The notes under the pieces were generated by a model. It did no database searches. It saw nothing but the letters and a program-made list of their open reading frames with translations, and had not been told where the DNA came from. Shown here piece by piece: positions 48,901 through 58,527 of a stretch of DNA of 64,000 bases. The stretch covers positions 310,001 through 374,000 of the forward strand of contig NZ_NFZQ01000003.1 of the NCBI RefSeq assembly GCF_002165135.1, written 5' to 3'. The position numbers were made by a program, and so were the translations under genes. How positions within the stretch are numbered: position 1 is the first letter of the stretch; each line of letters begins with the position of its first letter. This DNA is from Pseudomonas sp. SID14000 (GTDB taxonomy: Bacteria; Pseudomonadota; Gammaproteobacteria; Pseudomonadales; Pseudomonadaceae).

Positions 48901-50004
48901 ATGATCCCGTTCAAGCGAATTTCCCGCCCCGCCCTGCTTGCCCTTGCGTTGTGCGGCGGTACCGCGCACGCCGCGCTGGTACCACCCCAGGGTTACTACG
49001 AGGGGATCGAAAAGCTCAAGACCGGCGACGGCAACTTCCGCTGCGAGGCTGCGCCCAAGCCGTACACCGGCGCCCTGCAGTTCCGCAGCAAGTACGAAGG
49101 CTCGGACAAGGCGCGGGCCACGCTCAATGCCGATTCGGAAAAGGCCTTTCGCAAATCTACCGAAGACATCACCACCCTTGAGAAAGGCGTGAGCAAGATG
49201 ATCGGCCAGTACATGCGTGACGGCCGCCCGGCACAGCTCGACTGCACCCTGGCCTGGCTAGGCAGTTGGGCCCGCGCCGATGCACTGATGTCCACCGACT
49301 ACAACCACACCGGCAAGTCGATGCGCAAATGGGCGCTGGGCAGCATGAGCGGCTCGTGGCTGCGCCTGAAATTCTCCAATTCGCAGCCGCTGGCCGCGCA
49401 CCAGCCCGAGGCCGAGCTGATCGAAAAATGGTTCGCCCGCCTGGCCTCGCAAGTCGTACGCGACTGGAGCGACCTGCCGCTGGAGAAGATCAACAACCAC
49501 AGCTACTGGGCAGCCTGGGCGGTAATGGCCAGTGCCGTGGCCACCGACCGTCGCGACCTGTTCGACTGGGCAGTCAAGGAATACCGGGTTGGTGCCAACC
49601 AGGTAGACGAGCAGGGCTTCCTGCCCAACGAGCTGAAACGCAAGCAACGCGCCCTGGCCTATCACAACTATGCCCTGCCGCCGCTGGCGATGATCGCCAG
49701 CTTCGCCCAGGTCAACGGCGTGGATGTGCGCGGCGAGAACAACAATGCCCTGCAGCGTCTGGCGCAGCGGGTGCTGAACGGTGCGAAGGACCCCAGCGCG
49801 TTCAAGGCCCGCAATGGCGAGAAACAGGACATGAAAGACCTGAAGATCGACAGCAAGTACGCGTGGATGGAGCCCTACTGCAGCCTGTATGCGTGCAGTG
49901 GCGACACCCTGCAACGCAAGCGTGGCATGCAGCCGTTCAACAGCTTCCGGCTGGGCGGCGACCTGACCCGGGTCTACGACCCGAGCGCGGAATCGAAAAA
50001 GTAA
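48901..50004 (+). CDS. algL: Alginate lyase AlgL
   Basis: This is a 367-aa alpha/alpha-toroid polysaccharide lyase family 5 enzyme starting [17 protein letters not shown] with a signal peptide. The catalytic region [17 protein letters not shown] (Asn, His) and the [11 protein letters not shown]yr are present. It degrades alginate left in the periplasm. The open frame extends upstream into algX and is ignored. It is followed by the REP pair that interrupts the operon. Confidence 0.95.
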   Translation: MIPFKRISRPALLALALCGGTAHAALVPPQGYYEGIEKLKTGDGNFRCEAAPKPYTGALQFRSKYEGSDKARATLNADSEKAFRKSTEDITTLEKGVSKMIGQYMRDGRPAQLDCTLAWLGSWARADALMSTDYNHTGKSMRKWALGSMSGSWLRLKFSNSQPLAAHQPEAELIEKWFARLASQVVRDWSDLPLEKINNHSYWAAWAVMASAVATDRRDLFDWAVKEYRVGANQVDEQGFLPNELKRKQRALAYHNYALPPLAMIASFAQVNGVDVRGENNNALQRLAQRVLNGAKDPSAFKARNGEKQDMKDLKIDSKYAWMEPYCSLYACSGDTLQRKRGMQPFNSFRLGGDLTRVYDPSAESKK

Positions 50005-50012
50005 CGCAAAAC

Positions 50013-50104
50013 CCCTGTGGGAGCGGGTTTACCCGCGAAAAGGCCAGACCTGCCATGTGCGGTGCCTGTGCCGGCCTCTTCGCGGGTAAACCCGCTCCCA
50101 CAGG
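50013..50104. repeat. REP pair inside the alginate operon, between algL and algI
   Basis: Facing cores gagcgggtttacccgcgaaa and cttcgcgggtaaacccgctc with a spacer of about 40 bases lie in the 182-base gap between algL and algI, the largest gap in the operon. A G-rich stretch (tggggggtttggggggcg) follows. The element could stabilise the algD-algL message end or reduce read-through into algI. Confidence 0.9.
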
Positions 50105-50186
50105 AATCTAGGTAGCCCGCCACGAACATGTGGGGGGTTTGGGGGGCGCTTTGCCCCGGATGCTGTGAACAAAAAGGAGAACCGGG

Positions 50187-51644
50187 ATGGTCTTCTCGTC
50201 CAACGTGTTCCTGTTCCTGTTCTTGCCGATCTTCCTCGGCCTGTACTACTTGAGCGGGCAACGTTATCGCAACCTGCTGCTGCTGGTCGCCAGCTACATC
50301 TTCTACGCCTGGTGGCGGGTGGACTTCCTGGCCCTGTTCGCCGGGGTCACCCTGTGGAACTACTGGATCGGCCTGAAAGTCGGCGCTGCCGGTGTGCGTA
50401 CCAAGCCCGCGCAGCGCTGGCTGCTGCTCGGCGTCGGTGTCGACCTGGCGATCCTCGGCTACTTCAAGTACGCCAACTTCGGCGTCGACAGCCTCAACGC
50501 GATCATCACCTCGTTCGGCCTTGAGCCGTTCATCCTCACCCACGTGCTGCTGCCGATCGGTATCTCGTTCTACATCTTCGAGTCGATCAGCTACATCATC
50601 GACGTGTACCGCGGCGATACGCCGGCCACCCGCAACCTGATCGACTTCGCGGCGTTCGTGGCGATCTTCCCGCACCTGATCGCCGGCCCCGTGCTGCGCT
50701 TCAAGGACCTGGTCGACCAGTTCAACAACCGCACCCACACCCTGGACAAGTTCTCCGAAGGCTGCACCCGCTTCATGCAGGGCTTCATCAAGAAAGTGTT
50801 CATCGCCGATACCCTGGCGGTAGTGGCCGACCACTGCTTCGCCCTGCAGAACCCGAGCACCGGGGATGCCTGGCTCGGCGCCCTGGCCTACACCGCGCAG
50901 CTGTACTTCGACTTCAGCGGCTACAGCGACATGGCCATCGGCCTGGGCCTGATGATGGGCTTCCGCTTCATGGAGAACTTCAAGCAGCCGTACATCAGCC
51001 AGTCGATCACCGAGTTCTGGCGACGCTGGCACATCAGCCTGTCGACCTGGCTGCGCGACTACCTGTACATCACCCTGGGCGGTAACCGCAAAGGCACCTT
51101 CAACACCTACCGCAACCTGTTCCTGACCATGCTGCTGGGCGGCCTGTGGCATGGCGCCAACTTCACCTACATCATCTGGGGCGCCTGGCACGGCATGTGG
51201 CTGGCCATCGAGCGCGCGCTGGGCATCGACACCAACCCGCAGCGTTTCAACCCGGTGAAGTGGGCGTTCACTTTCCTGCTGGTGGTGGTTGGCTGGGTGA
51301 TCTTCCGCGCCGAGAACCTGGAAGTGGCCGGTCGCATGTACGGCGCCATGTTCAGCTTCGGCGACTGGCAGCTGTCGGAACTCAACCGTGCCCAGCTCAC
51401 CGGCCTGCAGGTAGCCACCCTGGTGGTCGCCTACATCACCTTGGCGTTCTTCGGCCTGCGCGACTTCTACCGCAACGCCAGACCAACGCCCAAGGCTACC
51501 GCGGTACAGGTCAACAATGACGGTTCGCTCGGCCTGGACTGGACCCGGGTAATGACCCGCGCCCTGGTGCTGCTGCTGTTCGTGGCCTCGATCCTCAAGC
51601 TTTCGGCGCAGAGCTACTCGCCGTTCCTTTACTTCCAGTTCTGA
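50187..51644 (+). CDS. algI: Alginate O-acetylation membrane protein AlgI (MBOAT)
   Basis: This 485-aa protein has about ten to twelve membrane spans and belongs to the membrane-bound O-acyltransferase family. The catalytic His lies in GGLWHGANFTYIIWGAWHG near residue 320. It passes acetyl groups across the inner membrane to AlgJ and AlgX. An AAAGGAGA site precedes the start. It is the first gene after the intra-operon REP pair. Confidence 0.95.
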   Translation: MVFSSNVFLFLFLPIFLGLYYLSGQRYRNLLLLVASYIFYAWWRVDFLALFAGVTLWNYWIGLKVGAAGVRTKPAQRWLLLGVGVDLAILGYFKYANFGVDSLNAIITSFGLEPFILTHVLLPIGISFYIFESISYIIDVYRGDTPATRNLIDFAAFVAIFPHLIAGPVLRFKDLVDQFNNRTHTLDKFSEGCTRFMQGFIKKVFIADTLAVVADHCFALQNPSTGDAWLGALAYTAQLYFDFSGYSDMAIGLGLMMGFRFMENFKQPYISQSITEFWRRWHISLSTWLRDYLYITLGGNRKGTFNTYRNLFLTMLLGGLWHGANFTYIIWGAWHGMWLAIERALGIDTNPQRFNPVKWAFTFLLVVVGWVIFRAENLEVAGRMYGAMFSFGDWQLSELNRAQLTGLQVATLVVAYITLAFFGLRDFYRNARPTPKATAVQVNNDGSLGLDWTRVMTRALVLLLFVASILKLSAQSYSPFLYFQF

Positions 51645-51654
51645 GGTTGATGAC

Positions 51655-52812
51655 ATGACCCGGACATTACGCATTACCTATTCATTGTCGTTCCTCGGCC
51701 TGCTGGTGGGCATGGGCGTGTGGTCCACCGGTGGCCTGCAAAGCTTCCAGCGTACCGAGCAGATGACCCTGCTCAACGGCAAGCTCGCCAAGGCCGCCGA
51801 GACCCACTACGACGAGCAGTTCCCGATCAAGCGCCTGGGTACCAACCTGTGGGCGGCGATGGACTTCAAGCTGTTCAACGAAGGCCGCCCCGGCGTGGTT
51901 CTGGGCCGCGACCAGTGGCTGTTCAGTGACGAGGAGTTCAAGCCCACCGCCGGTGCCGAGCAGCTGATGCAGGAAAACCTGGCGTTGATCCGTGGCGTGC
52001 GCGACACCCTGCAGCAGCACGGCAGCCAGTTGGTGCTGGCGATCGTGCCGGCCAAGGCGCGGGTGTACGCCGAGTACCTGGGCAATGAGCTGCCGACCAG
52101 CCTGCATGACGACCTGTACAACCAGTTCCATGCCCAGGTGCGCCAGGCCAACGTGTTCGCCCCGGACCTGATGGCACCTCTGGAGCAGGCCAAGGCCCGC
52201 GGCCAGGTGTTCCTGCGCACCGACACCCACTGGACACCGATGGGCGCCGAAGTGGCGGCGCAGGCACTGGCCGAAGCGGTCAGCCGCCAGAGCCTGCTCA
52301 ATGGCGACCCGCAGGCGTTCATCACCGAAGCCGGCAGCACCGCGCCATACAAGGGCGACCTGACCAACTTCCTGCCACTGGATCCGCTGTTCAGCAACCT
52401 GCTGCCGGCCCCGGACAACCTGCAGCAGCGCACCACTCGCCCGGTCGGGGCCGAAGGTGAAGCCGGTGACGCACTGTTCGCCGACACGCAGATCCCGGTT
52501 GCACTGGTGGGCACCAGCTACAGCGCCAACCCGCACTGGAACTTCCTCGGCGCGCTGCAGCAGGCCCTGCGCAGCGACGTGGCCAACTACGCCGAAGACG
52601 GCCATGGCCCGCTGCTGCCGATGCTCAAGTACCTGCAAAGCGATGCCTTCAAGAACGCCGCCCCCCAGGTGGTGGTGTGGGAATTCCCCGAACGTTATCT
52701 GCCAATGAAGAACGACCTTAGCAGCTTCGATCCACAGTGGATCGCCCAACTGAAAAACACCCGTAAATCCGAAGAAAACCTGGCCTTGTCGTCCACCCGG
52801 ACGAACCACTAA
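51655..52812 (+). CDS. algJ: Alginate O-acetyltransferase AlgJ
   Basis: This 385-aa periplasmic, membrane-anchored SGNH-like protein is related to AlgX. Catalytic residues are visible in RTDTHWTPMGAE (Asp-x-His) and GTSYSANPHWNF (Ser). The N-terminus has an uncleaved signal anchor (YSLSFLGLLVGMGVWSTGG). It works between AlgI and the polymer, 10 bases after algI. Confidence 0.94.
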   Translation: MTRTLRITYSLSFLGLLVGMGVWSTGGLQSFQRTEQMTLLNGKLAKAAETHYDEQFPIKRLGTNLWAAMDFKLFNEGRPGVVLGRDQWLFSDEEFKPTAGAEQLMQENLALIRGVRDTLQQHGSQLVLAIVPAKARVYAEYLGNELPTSLHDDLYNQFHAQVRQANVFAPDLMAPLEQAKARGQVFLRTDTHWTPMGAEVAAQALAEAVSRQSLLNGDPQAFITEAGSTAPYKGDLTNFLPLDPLFSNLLPAPDNLQQRTTRPVGAEGEAGDALFADTQIPVALVGTSYSANPHWNFLGALQQALRSDVANYAEDGHGPLLPMLKYLQSDAFKNAAPQVVVWEFPERYLPMKNDLSSFDPQWIAQLKNTRKSEENLALSSTRTNH

Positions 52813-52828
52813 TCAGAGGAACGCATAC

Positions 52829-53476
52829 ATGACTACCAAGACTTCCATTGCCAAAGCCCTCACCCTCGCAGCCGGCCTCTCCCTGGCTTCCATGCAGGCC
52901 TTCGCCGGTGCCGACGCCGCGCTGTATGGCCCGAGCGCACCGAAAGGCTCGACCTTCGTGCGCCTGTACAACGCTTCCAGCGCACCGACTGCAGCCTCGG
53001 TCGGCAACACCCAGATCAAGCAGGTTGGCGCCCAGGCCAGCAGCGATTTCAGCTTCCTGCCAGGGGGTGACTACACCGCCCAGGTCGGTGGCAAGAGCGT
53101 GCCGGTCAAGCTGGCCGCGGACAAGTACTACACCCTGGTCAACAGCGCCAGCGGCAACCCCCAGTTGATCGAAGAACCACCGTTCAAGAACAAGCAGAAA
53201 GCCCTGGTTCGCGTGCAGAACCTGAGCGACCAGCAACTGACCCTGAAGACCGCCGACGGCAAGACCGAAGTGGTCAAGCCGGTAGCCGCCAACGGCCGTG
53301 GCGAACGCGAAATCAACCCGGTCAAGGTCAACCTGGCGCTGTACCAAGGAGACAAGAAAGTGGGTGACGTCAAACCCGTCGCCCTGGAGCGCGGCGAAGC
53401 CGCAGTGCTGTACGTAACGGGTTCCGGCAACGCCCTGTCGCCGGTGTGGGTAACTCGCCCCGTGGCTAGCAACTGA
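52829..53476 (+). CDS. algF: Alginate O-acetylation protein AlgF
   Basis: This 215-aa periplasmic protein has a signal peptide (cleavage near MQAFAG) and two small beta-rich domains. It is required for O-acetylation as an adaptor; no catalytic residues are known. An AGAGGAA site precedes the start. 16 bases after algJ. Confidence 0.94.
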   Translation: MTTKTSIAKALTLAAGLSLASMQAFAGADAALYGPSAPKGSTFVRLYNASSAPTAASVGNTQIKQVGAQASSDFSFLPGGDYTAQVGGKSVPVKLAADKYYTLVNSASGNPQLIEEPPFKNKQKALVRVQNLSDQQLTLKTADGKTEVVKPVAANGRGEREINPVKVNLALYQGDKKVGDVKPVALERGEAAVLYVTGSGNALSPVWVTRPVASN

Positions 53477-53508
53477 TTCCCCTGCCTCTCAACGACTATT
53501 GGAGAAAC

Positions 53509-54966
53509 ATGATGATCCCGGTAATTCTTTCTGGTGGTAGCGGTTCCCGTCTGTGGCCTCTGTCGCGCAAGCAGTTCCCCAAGCAGTTCCTGGCCCTGAC
53601 CAGTGAACACACGCTGTTCCAGCAAACCCTCGAGCGCCTGGTGTTCGAAGGCATGGACACGCCGATCGTGGTCTGCAACAAGGACCACAAGTTCATCGTC
53701 CAGGAGCAACTCGCTGCCTTGAAACTGGAAACCCAGGGCATCCTGATGGAGCCGTTCGGCCGCAACACCGCGCCGGCTGTGGCCATGGCTGCCATGAAGC
53801 TGGTCAACGAAGGCCGCGACGAGCTGATGCTGGTGCTGCCCGCCGACCACGTGATCGAGGACCAGAAGGCCCTGCAACGCGCCCTGGCCCTGGCTACCGT
53901 GGCCGCCGAGCGTGGCGAGATGGTGCTGTTTGGCGTGCCGGCGACCAAGCCGGAAACCGGCTACGGCTACATCCGTTCCAGCCAGGACGCCCTGCTGCCT
54001 GAAGGCGTGGCGCGCGTGGCGCAGTTCGTCGAGAAGCCCGACGAAAAACGCGCCGCCGAGTTCGTCGAGGCCGGCGGTTACTTCTGGAACAGCGGCATGT
54101 TCCTGTTCCGTGCCAGCCGCTTCCTCGAAGAGCTGAAAAAGCACGACGGCGACATCTACGATACCTGCGTGCTGGCCCTGGAGCGCAGCCAGGAAGACGG
54201 TGATGTACTGAGCATCGACGAAGCCACCTTCGCCTGCTGCCCGGACAACTCCATCGACTACGCGGTGATGGAAAAGACCCAGCGCGCCTGCGTGGTGCCG
54301 ATGTCGGCCGGCTGGAGCGACGTGGGCTGCTGGTCGTCGCTGTGGGAAGTGCACGAGAAGGACGACAACGGCAACGTCACCAAGGGCGATGTGGTGGTGC
54401 AGGACAGCCACAACTGCATGATCCACGGCAACGGCAAGCTGGTGTCGGTGATCGGCCTGGAGAACATCGTGGTGGTCGAAACCAAGGACGCCATGATGAT
54501 TGCCCACAAGGACAAGGTCCAGGGCGTCAAGCAGATGGTCAAGACCCTCGACGAGCAGGGCCGCAGCGAAACCCAGAACCACCTGGAAGTGTATCGCCCG
54601 TGGGGCTCGTACGACTCGGTGGACATGGGCGGCCGCTTCCAGGTCAAGCACATCACCGTCAAACCGGGCGCCAGCCTGTCGCTGCAGATGCACCACCATC
54701 GCGCCGAGCACTGGATCGTGGTATCCGGCACCGCCGAGGTGACCTGTGACGAAAACGTGTTCCTGCTGACCGAGAACCAGTCGACCTACATCCCGATCGC
54801 TTCGGTCCACCGCCTGCGCAACCCGGGCAAGATCCCGCTGGAGATCATCGAAGTGCAGTCCGGCAGCTACCTGGGCGAGGACGACATCGAGCGCTTCGAG
54901 GATGTGTATGGGCGTACCTCCACACCGATCGAGCGTGGCATTTCGGTGAAGACCATCGCGCAGTAA
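53509..54966 (+). CDS. algA: Phosphomannose isomerase / GDP-mannose pyrophosphorylase AlgA
   Basis: This is a 485-aa bifunctional enzyme. Residues about 1-340 are the nucleotidyltransferase with signature GGSGSRLWPLSRKQFPK and FVEKP. Residues about 370-480 are the cupin-type phosphomannose isomerase with metal ligands in LQMHHHRAEHW. It makes mannose 6-phosphate and then GDP-mannose, the AlgD substrate. A phosphomannomutase (AlgC) is not in the window, as expected. The start may be either of two consecutive Met codons. Last gene of the operon; a terminator follows. Confidence 0.96.
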   Translation: MMIPVILSGGSGSRLWPLSRKQFPKQFLALTSEHTLFQQTLERLVFEGMDTPIVVCNKDHKFIVQEQLAALKLETQGILMEPFGRNTAPAVAMAAMKLVNEGRDELMLVLPADHVIEDQKALQRALALATVAAERGEMVLFGVPATKPETGYGYIRSSQDALLPEGVARVAQFVEKPDEKRAAEFVEAGGYFWNSGMFLFRASRFLEELKKHDGDIYDTCVLALERSQEDGDVLSIDEATFACCPDNSIDYAVMEKTQRACVVPMSAGWSDVGCWSSLWEVHEKDDNGNVTKGDVVVQDSHNCMIHGNGKLVSVIGLENIVVVETKDAMMIAHKDKVQGVKQMVKTLDEQGRSETQNHLEVYRPWGSYDSVDMGGRFQVKHITVKPGASLSLQMHHHRAEHWIVVSGTAEVTCDENVFLLTENQSTYIPIASVHRLRNPGKIPLEIIEVQSGSYLGEDDIERFEDVYGRTSTPIERGISVKTIAQ

Positions 54967-54976
54967 GCAAGACTCT

Positions 54977-55002
54977 GGGGCCGCTTTGCGGCCCCGCTTT
55001 TT
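54977..55002 (+). terminator. Rho-independent terminator of the alginate operon
   Basis: The hairpin ggggccgctttgcggcccc followed by gcttttt lies 10 bases past the algA stop. Confidence 0.85.
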
Positions 55003-55064
55003 GAGCCACTCCCCATTTCGGGCTACGATGGTCAGACCCCGCGCAACCAAGGTCTGCAAGCCCC

Positions 55065-55529
55065 ATGATCATCGGTGCATTCCTCATCCTCACCTGGCTG
55101 GTGCTGCTGTTGCGCTACCCGGCCAAGGCCCTGCCGATCTCGCTGGCTGCCGTATGCGGCCTGGGCCTGGTGGCCCTGTTCGTCGTCTGGCAGGACACCC
55201 GCGAAGCCTCGCAACTGGCCCGCCTGGACCTGCGCCTGAGCTACGCCCCCGAACACTGCCCCGCCGACCGTGCCCTGCAGGTACGCATGAAGAACGGCAA
55301 CGACGTGCCGCTGACCGAGCTGCGCTGGCGGGTGGCGGCCTATGCACCGGGCGATACCGTGAACCTGGCCGAGAACACCTACAACGCCCCGCGCTACCGT
55401 GGGCCGGGTGAACTGCAGCCTGGGGCCGAGTGGAAAGACTGCCTGCCGTTGCCGCCCCTGCGCTCCGGGTACCGGCCGCAGACCCTGGAATTTCGGGCCG
55501 AGCACCTGCAAGGTACCTTTGCCAACTAA
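55065..55529 (+). CDS. Small membrane protein of unknown function
   Basis: This 154-aa protein has two N-terminal membrane spans (AFLILTWLVLLLRY and ISLAAVCGLGLVALFVVW) and then a soluble domain of about 105 residues, probably periplasmic, with two Cys (PEHCPADRAL and WKDCLPLPP) and an Ig-like beta pattern. Pseudomonads often label such proteins multidrug transporter by transfer, but I see no transporter features. A gene of this kind follows algA in P. putida as I remember it. It is separated from algA by a terminator and ends at a REP pair. Confidence 0.75.
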   Translation: MIIGAFLILTWLVLLLRYPAKALPISLAAVCGLGLVALFVVWQDTREASQLARLDLRLSYAPEHCPADRALQVRMKNGNDVPLTELRWRVAAYAPGDTVNLAENTYNAPRYRGPGELQPGAEWKDCLPLPPLRSGYRPQTLEFRAEHLQGTFAN

Positions 55530-55536
55530 TGTAATC

Positions 55537-55648
55537 GCCTGTGCGGGCCTCTTCGCGGGTAAACCCGCTCCCACAGGGACAACACAGGTCTCAAATTCTG
55601 TGGTGTACCTGTGGGAGCGGGTTTACCCGCGAAGAGGCCCGCACAGGA
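55537..55648. repeat. REP pair
   Basis: Facing cores cctcttcgcgggtaaacccgc and gcgggtttacccgcgaagag with flanking gcctgtgcggg/cccgcacagg arms and a spacer of about 40 bases. It lies between the small membrane protein gene and the SDR gene. Confidence 0.92.
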
Positions 55649-55681
55649 AAAACCAATCCTCCCCGACAACAGGCCCCAACC

Positions 55682-56494
55682 ATGCCCACCGTCCTGATCA
55701 CCGGTTGTTCCAGCGGCATCGGCCGCGCCCTGGCCGACGCCTTTCGCGATGCCGGCCACCATGTCTGGGCCACCGCTCGCAAACCAGAGGATGTCGCACA
55801 GCTGAGTGCCGCCGGCTACACCGCCCGGCAACTTGATGTGAACGACCGCGAAGCGCTGGCCCGCCTGGCCGAGGAGCTGGAAAACCTTGATATCCTGATC
55901 AACAACGCCGGCTACGGCGCCATGGGCCCGTTGCTCGATGGCGGTGTGGATGCCCTGCGCCAGCAGTTCGAAACCAACGTATTCGCCGTGGTTGGCGTTA
56001 CCCGCGCATTGTTCCCACAACTACGCCGCTCACGGGGCCTGGTGGTGAACATCGGCAGCGTATCAGGCGTGCTGGTCACCCCGTTCGCCGGCGCCTACTG
56101 CGCCTCGAAAGCAGCCGTGCACGCCCTGAGCGATGCCTTGCGCCTGGAACTGGCGCCGTTTGGTGTGCAGGTCATGGAAGTGCAGCCAGGGGCAATTGCC
56201 TCGCAGTTCGCCAGCAATGCCAAGCGCCAGGCCGAGCAGGTGCTGGCGGCGGATTCGGCATGGTGGCCGTTGCGCGAGCAGGTGCAGGCTCGTGCACGGG
56301 CTTCGCAGGACAAACCTACTTCAGCGGCGGTGTTTGCCCAGGGCGTGTTGGCAGCGGTCGGGAAGTCGCCAGTGCCGGCGGTGGTGCGATTGGGAAATGG
56401 CAGTACGGCGTTGCCGTTGATGGCCCGGTTACTGCCGCGGCGGGTGCTGGACTGGGCGTTGCGCAAGCGGTTTGGCCTACTGCGCCCGCTCTGA
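55682..56494 (+). CDS. SDR-family NAD(P)-dependent oxidoreductase
   Basis: This 270-aa classical short-chain dehydrogenase starts at MPTVLITGCSSGIGRALADA. The cofactor loop TGCSSGIG, NNAGYG, the catalytic Ser region NIGSVSG and YCASKAA (Tyr-x-x-x-Lys) are intact. Substrate is not predictable; the retinol or 11-beta-hydroxysteroid-like SDR group fits the C-terminal extension. The frame is open upstream through the REP pair, but that stretch is repeat translation and not protein. It is flanked by REP pairs on both sides. Confidence 0.88.
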   Translation: MPTVLITGCSSGIGRALADAFRDAGHHVWATARKPEDVAQLSAAGYTARQLDVNDREALARLAEELENLDILINNAGYGAMGPLLDGGVDALRQQFETNVFAVVGVTRALFPQLRRSRGLVVNIGSVSGVLVTPFAGAYCASKAAVHALSDALRLELAPFGVQVMEVQPGAIASQFASNAKRQAEQVLAADSAWWPLREQVQARARASQDKPTSAAVFAQGVLAAVGKSPVPAVVRLGNGSTALPLMARLLPRRVLDWALRKRFGLLRPL

Positions 56495-56503
56495 TTGATG
56501 GGT

Positions 56504-56614
56504 TGCCTGTGCTGGCCTCTTCGCGGGTAAACCCGCTCCCACAGGTACAGTGCAATCTTCGGAATCACACTCTCCCTGTGGGAGCGGGTTTACCCGCGAA
56601 GAGGCCGGTACAGG
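56504..56614. repeat. REP pair
   Basis: Facing cores cctcttcgcgggtaaacccgc and gcgggtttacccgcgaagag, with outer arms gcctgtgctgg/ccggtacaggc and a spacer of about 40 bases. It lies between the SDR gene and the SDR pseudogene. Confidence 0.92.
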
Positions 56615-56623
56615 CAAAACAGA

Positions 56624-57068
56624 TCAGGCAATGGAACGCAGCCCCCCGCCATCCACCCGCAAGGCAGCCCCGGTAGTAGCACTGGCCTGCATCGATGCCA
56701 GGTACACCACCATGTTCGCCACCTCCTCCACCGTCGCCAGCCGCTTGATCAGCGAGGTCGGCCGGTGCTCGGCCAGGAAGTTGGCTTCCAGCTCTTCAGT
56801 CGCCCCCCCGGTGCCAGCCAGGGTCTCGGCCAACCCGCGCGACACCGCCAGCAACGCAGTCTTGGTCATGCCGTAATGAATCATCTCGGTCGCGATCTGC
56901 AGCGCCGACTCACTGGACAGGAACACCACCCGCCTCCATTTGCGCTCGGCCATGCCCTGGGCATAGTGGCGCGACAGGCGAACGGTGAAGCACCGGTCTG
57001 GGTGCCCAGGTCGGCAGCGATGCCGATGATGCGGGCCTGGGTGCGACCGTTGAGGACCACTTCGGCCT
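56624..57068 (-). pseudogene. Decayed SDR-family oxidoreductase
   Basis: Only pieces of a second short-chain dehydrogenase remain. Reading the minus strand, a fragment resembling the N-terminal part (VVLNGRTQ, then IIGIAADLGT) is in one frame. The middle and end (RLSRHYAQGMAE, VVFLSSESALQIATEMIHYGMTK, then FLAEHRPTSLIKRLATVEEV and GAALRVDGGG) are in another frame. The nucleotide-binding start is absent, and the segment between LAETLAGTGG and ATEELEANFL lacks the expected 25-35 residues. At least three deletions and one frameshift are implied. It directly follows the outer membrane factor gene. Confidence 0.8.
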
Positions 57069-57075
57069 CCTGCCT

Positions 57076-58527
57076 CTATGCCTTCTTCACAGGCTGTTCG
57101 TCGAACGCCTGCCAGCCACCACCCAGGGCCTTGTACAGCCCCACCAGCGCCTGCGACACCGCCGCCGAACTGTCGATCCACTGCTCCTCGCTGGCCAGCA
57201 ATGCACCCTGCACCGTCAGCACATTGAGAAAGTCCACCGCCCCTTCCACATACTGTCGCTGGGCGGTTTCCAGGGCGATACGGTTCTGCCTCACTGCCTC
57301 GGCCAAGTGGTCGCGACGCAGCTGGCTGGCGTTGTACAGGCGTAGCACATCGTCGATTTCATGCCAGGCCCCCAACACCACCTTGCGGTAGTTCAGCGCC
57401 GCTTCCTGCTGCTGCGCCTCGCGCAGTTCCAGGGTGCCCTTGAGCCGGCCACCCTCGAAGATCGGCAGCGACAGCTGCGGCCCAAAGGCGAAACGGCGCG
57501 AATCCCACGCGCCGAAATCGGACAGCTGCATGGCCTGGAACCCGACATTGCCCGACAGCCGGATGCTGGGGTAGAAGTCAGCCTTGGCCACGCCAATGCT
57601 GGCAGTGGCAGCATGCAGGCGGGCCTCGGCCAGGCGAATGTCCGGGCGGCGTTCGGCCAGTTCGGACGGCAAGCCTATGGCAAACTTCTGCTGCGGCGCT
57701 GGCAGTTCGCCGCCCTGCATCAACTCGTCCTGCAGGCTGCGCGGCGGTTCGGCGGCGAGCAGGCTGAGGGCGTTGATCAGGTCATCGCGCCGCGCTTCCA
57801 GGCTTGGCAGGCGCGACTCGATCGAGGCGACCTGGGCACTGGCCTGGGCCACGTCCAGGCGCGTGGCGACACCTTCGGCCTGGCGGTTTTCCGACAGTTT
57901 CAGGCTGTGCTGGGCGACCTTGAGGTTGTCGCGGGTCACATCGATGGTGTGCTGCACGGCGCGCAGCTGGATGTAGTTACCGGCGGTTTCCGAAAGCAAT
58001 GCCAGCAGCACGCCGCGGCGGTCGTTCTCGGCCACTTCGACCGTGGCATCGGCAGCCTCGACCTGGCGCCGCACACGGCCCCACAGGTCCAGCTCCCAGC
58101 CGGCCACAAGGTCACCCTGCCAGAGGTTGAAGGCTTCCTTGCCCGCCTTGCCGGACGGGTCACTCAGGCCTTCGGCACTGTTGCGCGCGCGGCTGTAGCC
58201 GGCGTTCACGTCCACCGACGGTACTTCGTCGGCCGCCACGGTGCTGCGCAGGGCGCGGCTTTGCAGCAGGCGGGCACTGGCCATCTGCAGGTCGAGGTTG
58301 CGCTCGGCAACGCGCTGGATCAAGGCACTCAGGCGTGCATCGTGAAAGCTCTCCCACCAGCGCAGTTCCAGCGGTTCGGCCTGCGGCTGGCTGGCCGCCG
58401 CCTCACCTTGCAGCGGCGCCCACTGTTGCGGTGCCTGGCTGTCAGGGCGCTGGAAGTCCGGCCCCAGGGTGCAGCCAGCCATCAACACGGCCAGCAGCAA
58501 CGGGCTCAAGCATAATGCCGGTTTCAT
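57076..58527 (-). CDS. Outer membrane efflux lipoprotein (OprM/NodT family)
   Basis: This 483-aa protein has a lipoprotein signal with lipobox MAGC near residue 19 and two outer-membrane-efflux repeats (ERNLDLQMASARLLQSRALR and IRLAEARLHAATASIGVAKADFYPSI). It is the outer membrane channel of the EmrB-EmrA type pump encoded just upstream; its ATG overlaps the adaptor stop (ATGA). It is the last gene of the operon and is followed by the SDR pseudogene. Confidence 0.9.
   Translation of the reverse strand: MKPALCLSPLLLAVLMAGCTLGPDFQRPDSQAPQQWAPLQGEAAASQPQAEPLELRWWESFHDARLSALIQRVAERNLDLQMASARLLQSRALRSTVAADEVPSVDVNAGYSRARNSAEGLSDPSGKAGKEAFNLWQGDLVAGWELDLWGRVRRQVEAADATVEVAENDRRGVLLALLSETAGNYIQLRAVQHTIDVTRDNLKVAQHSLKLSENRQAEGVATRLDVAQASAQVASIESRLPSLEARRDDLINALSLLAAEPPRSLQDELMQGGELPAPQQKFAIGLPSELAERRPDIRLAEARLHAATASIGVAKADFYPSIRLSGNVGFQAMQLSDFGAWDSRRFAFGPQLSLPIFEGGRLKGTLELREAQQQEAALNYRKVVLGAWHEIDDVLRLYNASQLRRDHLAEAVRQNRIALETAQRQYVEGAVDFLNVLTVQGALLASEEQWIDSSAAVSQALVGLYKALGGGWQAFDEQPVKKA

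Noticed and set aside
55541..55681. Upstream extension of the SDR gene to an earlier in-frame ATG
   Set aside because: The extra 47 codons translate the REP pair (CGSGFTREEAR-type peptide), which appears wherever a REP is read through; the family start is at 55682.
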